Shown piece by piece: positions 58,361 through 64,000 of a DNA stretch of 64,000 bases. Location: positions 149,292,001-149,356,000 of the forward strand of contig NC_060212.1 in assembly GCF_021130785.1 (NCBI RefSeq), read 5' to 3'. The translations under genes were made by a program, and so were the position numbers. This DNA is from Homalodisca vitripennis (Eukaryota; Arthropoda; Insecta; Hemiptera; Cicadellidae). The first letter of the stretch is position 1; every line of letters begins with the position of its first letter. The notes under the pieces were generated by a model, which made no database searches, was not told the origin of the DNA, and was given only the letters and a program-made list of their open reading frames with translations.

Positions 58361-59707
58361 GGCTCGAAAGACCTATCTTAAAATCGTGTTGATATCTGCC
58401 TATCTTTCCGTCCGAGCACTAACTCTTGATAGAAAGGTCATAAAGACGTTAAATTTAGTATATAATACCCCCTTGGTCCTAAAAATTCCTGTTGATTTTG
58501 GGGTTAAAATTTAAAGGGAGCAATGAAACTTTTACATTTTGGTAATCATGTTGACAACAATAAAATATAAAAATGAAGAGATTTGTCAAAAACCAAGTAT
58601 ATTTGTATACAATTGCATAATTTTTCATTGTAACACTACAAATTAAGTTAATTTGTGTGATTTTCCGTCTATCTTAAACACAAATATAAAGAACCAAACA
58701 TCCAAGATTTTTATGTTTCATAAATGTTTGGTTGTTCTTAAATAATGGGGACTTGGCTAGAAAAAAAAAACTAAATAAAACTTCCTAAGCCGTACTTGAT
58801 GGATTAATCTAAACCGGTATGAAGGGTAACTGTTGGAACCTAAAACTTACGCAGAGAATCCTGAATACATAATTTAATCCACCCTATTACTTTTGAAAGG
58901 CCTAATAGTAAAATTGCGTTATTTTATAGGTTAATCTGACTGAGTATACATAGGTTATTTAGTTTTAAGTGTTTATTAAAAGTAAATTGATTGTATTCAT
59001 TCAATTTTAGTCTATTATTCCGAAATTTACTTTTTTAAATCAAAGGGAAATTGTGATCTAGAGAGGCTTTTATAAAATTACTTCTTAATCAAAGAATAAC
59101 TCAGGGAGCTAGCAAATGATTATTATGACTTTTGGCCTGTTTTTCAGCAAGATCTCAAAGTATCTCATATAAAAATTTTTCATTTTTACATAGGTAACAT
59201 GGACTTTGATGATGGTGATAGGCAAAATTCAGTTTGATGATATAACACGACTCTACATTATTGTCTGAACGTTAGAAAACATTGTTAAATTGGTCTTATG
59301 GGTAACCATGATCCCAAAGAGAAAAGTTAAGTACATACAGATTTGTAAACAAACTATTTACGAGTATAAGCATATGAAATGTAACATATGACATAGAAAC
59401 ACTAGTAATGAGATTACTTTGTTGAATATGTTTGTAAGACTGTTCGTTACGTTCTGTCAGGTTCCTTCGATACTAACGTTTACTACACAGAAAATTCAAA
59501 ACAAAGACAAAAAGGTCTGTAACGATTCATTTCCCTCTGTGTGATTTGTCTGGCCGTAATCAGAACCTAAAACTATCGGAATGTATTAAGCTTTAGCCTT
59601 CTTGACATATAGCAGGTAACGTCAATCCTACATAGAAAACGTCGCGTTTGATGGACAAGTCCCATATAAGATTTGACTGAGCATGTGTAGTCTAGCTTTC
59701 CAGTATA
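58361..59707. other. unassigned AT-rich sequence
   Basis: A further faint relative of the preceding repeat (GATCTCAAAGTATCTC, 59151) is possible. No gene recognised. Confidence 0.4.
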
Positions 59708-59709
59708 TA

Positions 59710-60293
59710 CAGAGTGAGTTTTATGTCCTGGCACACCTGGATATAATTTAAACGGTCCGAGATATCTATGTGAAACCTTGACCCTACCTATTATAACATA
59801 TTTTGTTAATTTTTCAAGTTGTTGAACATTTTCCCCCCTTTTCTAAAGGGGGGTAAAGGGGGCAACTAAAAATTTTCAAATACAAACCCCTATCATGTGA
59901 CCCCTCATTTTAAAGGGAATAAAAAAGAAATTCAATAATGCAAACTAGAGGTCTCTACGTTTATTTTAACAGATTTTATGGCAATTTGAAAATGTTTAGT
60001 TGCCCCCCTTTACTCAATTGTAAATTTGTCATAAAATCTGTTAAAATAAACATAGAGACCTCTAGTTTGCATTATTGGATTTCTTTTTTTATTCCCTTTA
60101 AAATGAGGGGTCACATGATAGGGGTTTGTATTTGAAAATTTTTAGTTGCCCCCCTTTAGAAAAGGGGGGCAAAATTTTCAAAAACTGTAAAAATTGAAAT
60201 AATATGTTATAATAGGTGGGGTCAAGGTTTCACATAGATATCTCGGACCGTTTAAATTATATCCAGGTGTGCCAGGACATAAAACTCACTCTG
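59710..60293. mobile_element. palindromic TA-inserted element family D, copy 2 (simple form)
   Basis: Ends CAGAGTGAGTTTTATGTCC and complement, with TA at 59708-59709 and 60294-60295. Arms of ~265-270 bp (59710-59980 and 60030-60293) are near-perfect complements around a ~49-nt spacer. Landmarks such as GCCCCCTTT-type runs, CCCCTATCATGTGACCCC and GCAAACTAGAGGTCTCTACG appear mirrored. Copy 1 at 55899 is an expanded version. The 65-codon frame at 59938-60135 reads across the hairpin and is an artefact. Confidence 0.92.
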
Positions 60294-60414
60294 TATATAT
60301 ATATATATATATATATATAAATGATTACATCTGTAGATTTAAATATTTACTTAAACAAAAATAACATATTTGTATGTCCATACATGTGTTTTGGTGAAGA
60401 GTCATTGCAGCCTA
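60294..60414 (+). repeat. (TA)n plus 95-bp duplicated segment, copy 2
   Basis: Second copy of the segment at 57571-57665, with ~9 differences. The family D element has inserted at the left edge of its TA tract. Confidence 0.9.
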
Positions 60415-61375
60415 TGAAAGCAGGCTAGATAAAAATCTCCTATGCCTGCTTGAGGGCTGTAAAAATGTCTTTTCTGTCTGCTCACTGGACATTTAGAGAG
60501 TGACATAAGGTATAGAGTTTGCACAAAACCTCAATGACAAGTGCTTTTTACGTGACAAGTGCTGTAGTGTACTACAGTACATCTCGTATATTTAGACCCT
60601 TGAAATTAGTGTAACTGATCAATTATTTCACTATAAACATACATTTTGTATATCAAAATAATTATTTCTGTTGGTACATATATTTAATTCGCGAAGAAGC
60701 ACACCACATCACCTGTCGCGTAAAAATCATCGCTGAGGTTTAATCGTTGATTATTTAAAAAAACGTACATGAAAAACCCACTTTAGCAAAACACATACAA
60801 CGGATTATCGGTTTCACAAACCAAATACAAAATTGTGGGGGCTGTGGCGAGTATATATAGCAAGAGGGTGGGGAGGGGGGAGCATTTTACGTGGTCGTCA
60901 GCTGGCTCACTGGCCGAGATTAAATCACTTCTGCCAACCTATAACTGAAAAACTAAATGTCGGTAAAGGAGAAATAGCAATATGTTGCAAACTGTAGTGG
61001 TTGTAGCACAAGTTTATTACAAGGCTGTATTATACTGAGGGATTGTTGGTGATGTTAGGTTGAAGTTGTTTATAATTTAGTTACCACAAAATATTAATAG
61101 CGTGTTAAGCCCAACCATCACAGTGTCGAAAGTGTTTCAGTAATACTATAATTCACTACAGTAAAAATATATTAATAATTGCATATTACAAAAATTATTG
61201 AAGATATCATAATGTGTATTGAATTTCAATAGCACATTTAGAAAAATAACTGTTTATGTATTTGCAGAGATAATTTAGGAGAGATGCACACATTGTATTA
61301 GCTTCTTTAGCTATAGGACAAACGTACCTATATATTAGAAATTGTCACGCTTAATTTAAATTCTACAACAAAATG
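60415..61375. other. unassigned; one TATA-like GC-richer patch
   Basis: 60828-60925 reads GGGGGCTGTGGCGAGTATATATAGC followed by a G-rich purine run (GGGTGGGGAGGGGGGAG) and GTGGTCGTCAGCTGGC. A TATATATA with a TCAG initiator-like word ~45 bp downstream could be a promoter, but the spacing is long and no transcript is visible. Confidence 0.3.
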
Positions 61376-61475
61376 CAATCTTGAAATGTCCTGCGGATAC
61401 GTGGACACGCGGAAATGAATTGTGTCATCCTTGACTGATAAGCTTCGCTGATTTTCAGCCAATTAATTTCGTACC
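61376..61475 (+). repeat. dispersed repeat family C, copy 4
   Basis: CTTGAAATGTCCTGCGGATACG (61380) and GCTTCGCTGATTTTCAGCC (61443) align in order with the 39612 and 34256 regions of the family. The minus frame 61363-61572 is a shadow. Confidence 0.45.
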
Positions 61476-62277
61476 AATACAATATCATGTTATGGAAGCA
61501 TAATTTCGTACAAGTGGAAATTACGTTGTAATTCCAAACTATTGCCATTACGTTACAGTTTCGATATGTCAATAATCAATGTGGTGGTATTGAACTGTCT
61601 TTGAGTGGAATGTTTTCAAAAAGTTATGAGTTATTATGTTATTATTATATAACAATTTTGCTCACAGGCCTTTAAAATATAATTATGGAACAAGAACTGT
61701 TCTATTATATTATAAAGGGTGCTAGTCATTTTAAAAAATTATTTTTACCTAGGTATTTCTTTGAAAAATGTTAAGTTTAAAAGAAAATAGCTTGAAATTA
61801 AGGATATTAAAGTACTACTGTGTTTAAATGAAAAATAACTAGTGGAATCACATGTTTCATGAAATTTTTAACAAATTTTATTTTCTTGATATAACTTACT
61901 GTATCATTTTCTTAAGTTATATTTATTTGGAATAATATAATGCTTTTAAGGTACAAATTAATGAAAAAAACAATGCACTTACTGATTTTAACTCTCGTGC
62001 TGTAAAAATTCCAAACATTTATCCTTAGATATTTGTATGTTGATCTGATTAAAAAATTACAAACGTTTCCTGTTTAATTTTCTGTACTTCCTGATGAATG
62101 AATATAATTTTTATGATTTTATATATAATATATATAGAAATTTAGCAATTATCACTTGATACAAATGTAATGAATAGATCCCCGCCACTGCGGCTCTGTA
62201 TGATTCAAAGTATTGTTATAAGACAGAAAGCACACTAAGCCGCCTGCCTCATTCAAAATGTAAACATCATTGACCAG
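61476..62277. other. unassigned AT-rich sequence
   Basis: No feature recognised. Confidence 0.4.
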
Positions 62278-62346
62278 GACACTGTGATGTAATCTTTATA
62301 ATTCTCGCACGGCAAGGGATCTGGGTTCGAGTCCCGTCGCGTCGAG
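62278..62346 (+). repeat. decayed tRNA-like sequence, distant relative
   Basis: GACACTGTGATGTAATC, then CGCACGGCAAGGGATC and a perfect B box GGTTCGAGTCC with CGGGTTCGAGTCCCG-like T arm (CTGGGTTCGAGTCCCG). Shares the GGCAAG anticodon-loop word and the following GAGTAATTTTTATTCAT with the composite repeat family. Box A is damaged and the anticodon stem is deleted, so it is no working tRNA. The minus-strand frame at 62253-62498 is a shadow. Confidence 0.55.
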
Positions 62347-63159
62347 TAATTTTTATTCATATATCTTAACGGATATCTGATTTTAAAACTAACACTTATG
62401 CAAATGAAAAATATATTAATATCTTCAATTGTTTTAATGTAATAAAGTTTAATTATTTTCAATGTTTGTAAATACATATCCATAAAAATTACTAACAACT
62501 CCGATCTCTATCATCCATCACTCTGACAACTGTTTAAAAACTTACATTTTACAGATTACCAGATACTCTTATAAAAATTACCCTTATAATCCAGAAACAT
62601 TTCACTAAATTTGTCTATCAAAGAGTTTGCCTCTGCTTTTTTATTATATTTATTTAAATCTGACGAATGTATAAATACAATGGTATAGTTTTCAGACATA
62701 ATCTAAAATTTTAGTACATTTTGGCATTCCATAATAATTTAGATGGTGTTTTTGTATTGTATTACATTTCTGCATGTTTTAAAGTTTTCAGCTCATCAGC
62801 GATGACAATGCCCCGAGGCAGGGCGGGTACAGTAGATCTAGTTAAGCGGCGTGTCGCTAGACGGCACTATTTGATTGGGACACGAGCACGTGACAAGCCT
62901 GTTGTTGCTAGGAAACTTGGAAGGAAGTGTGCTCTTTCGCATTTTCCTCCATCAGGAAAAACCTTATTTATTTTACTTGGCCTGCTGTCTACGTGTTCTT
63001 TATTAAAGATTTACCATGCTGCCCAAAAAAAATTTAGATGAGATTTTACAACATTGACATAATGTGAGTTAAAACATATACTACTAAAGTCTAAATTCAT
63101 TTATAGAAACATTATATTGTCAGCAAATATTTTTTCTTACATATTTATTTTCGTTGCTG
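62347..63159. other. unassigned; GC-richer patch with a 106-codon frame
   Basis: Frame 62721-63041 (plus) contains MPRGRAGTVDLVKRRVARRH in a patch (62800-62950) clearly GC-richer than its surroundings. No domain is recognised; the hydrophobic end could be chance. A decayed mobile-element exon is as likely as anything. Confidence 0.3.
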
Positions 63160-64000
63160 TTAAATTATTCTATTACAAGATCTCGTCTTAAGCTGGGATA
63201 GTCGATCTAGAAAAATTTCAGAGTCCGAGTTTGTAAAATAAATTATTACCGATGAAATTACCGATGTGAGGTGTGTGCGGGCATCTGTTGAGCATATTCG
63301 GCCTCTTGGAGTTGGCCTAAAAAATGTATTTACCGAGATACGGCCGGTCAAAGCGAAATCGGGACTTAGAAAAATTTCCTGAGGTTCATATCGGTTTGCT
63401 TCGGAGGTGAAAAAATGGTATAAATATAGGTTTTAGAAGAAATTTGTAGAATGATAAAATGAAATAGGCCGTGTTACCGTTTATAAAACAATTTTTATGA
63501 TAAATGCATCGCTCTTTAAGATAGCTTCTCCGACTATGGAAAAATTAGAAACATTTTTGTGGTGCCCTCGAAAAAATTTTAGGCATTTAATGTGAGGGAT
63601 TTGGCCAATTTGGTATAATATGTTAATAAAATTGGCAGAGCATAAAATTGTGAAGTCCGGTATGTAAAGAAGTTTTACCTTTGTTCATGCAGTGTTCTTA
63701 AGACTAAATAGGTAACACTAATGTGGGTAAATACATTTTGGTTACTACCAGAAACTTTACATCGATATATCTATGACATCCATTATAATTTTATTAATGG
63801 TTTACAGGTTAAAGATTAAAGCATATACTAATTTTAAAATAATGCTCATCATTGTCTGCTCTGTGTATAATTTATAACATTATGTTGCAGCCATACTTCA
63901 TCTACTTTCCACTGTGGGACAGCTCCCACGAAATGATCAGATGTATCACACATGGCAGTTTCTTCTGCATCTTCTTTTCAGACAATCTAAGCGTTACTTT
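63160..64000. other. unassigned; possible degenerate repeat
   Basis: GATCTAGAAAAATTTCAGAG (63204) and GACTTAGAAAAATTTCCTGAG (63362) look related, and CCTCGAAAAAATTTTAGG (63567) may be a third version. 63270-63360 is GC-richer (GATACGGCCGGTCAAAGCG). The minus frame 63160-63351 has no motif. Confidence 0.3.

Noticed and set aside
62721..63041. 106-codon gene with a basic N-terminal part
   Set aside because: No recognised family and no supporting context; kept only as an unassigned GC-richer patch.

Overview
This window looks like AT-rich, gene-poor nuclear DNA of an animal, most probably an insect. The evidence is long TA, CA and TG microsatellites, decayed transposase and reverse-transcriptase fragments of insect type, SINE-like elements with tRNA and 5S rRNA heads, and no ORF above 132 codons. 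The order or species cannot be fixed by eye. I found no intact host protein-coding gene and nothing prokaryotic. The window is best read as intergenic or intronic sequence filled with mobile-element debris.

Layout. 0-12 kb: a dispersed repeat, a complete 5S rRNA-derived SINE with target-site duplication (3.3 kb), a fold-back element in a TA microsatellite (5.4 kb), a deleted Tc1/mariner-like element that keeps both ends and the transposase C-terminus (6.3-6.7 kb), an arthropod-type dispersed repeat ending in (TA)n (7.4-8.0 kb), a 576-bp near-perfect palindromic element (8.9-9.5 kb) and a second 5S SINE (10.9 kb). 12-22 kb: a 380-bp MITE with perfect 8-bp target duplication (16.0 kb), an old ~285-bp tandem array (16.9-18.1 kb) and an inverted second copy of the 0.3-kb repeat (19.9 kb). 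22-36 kb: three loci of a composite repeat that carries a tRNA-like core inside conserved inverted flanks and is tied to (TA)n/(CA)n tracts (22.3, 25.6-26.0, 31.7-31.9 kb), a 404-bp insertion flanked by a 12-bp direct repeat (24.0 kb), and a third 5S SINE (34.9 kb). 36.5-38.8 kb: a minisatellite/satellite block of ~215-bp units with higher-order structure. 40.9-42.1 kb: a decayed hAT transposase of the ZBED5/SCAND3-like type. 47.0-47.6 kb: the 3' end of an R1-like non-LTR retrotransposon. 53.7-54.7 kb: a recent 2.4-copy tandem of a ~424-bp GC-richer unit. 55.7-60.4 kb: two TA-inserted palindromic elements of one family, a tRNA-repeat stub, and a ~95-bp duplicated segment next to (TA)n. A distant tRNA-like sequence lies at 62.3 kb.

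The recurring theme is recombination and insertion around TA-rich microsatellites. Fold-back elements land in TA, the tRNA-bearing repeat seeds or borders (TA)n and (CA)n, and several loci show head-to-head or head-to-tail arrangements. The tRNA-bearing composite repeat and the long-hairpin elements are the most unusual objects. No convincing new gene system could be demonstrated from sequence alone.
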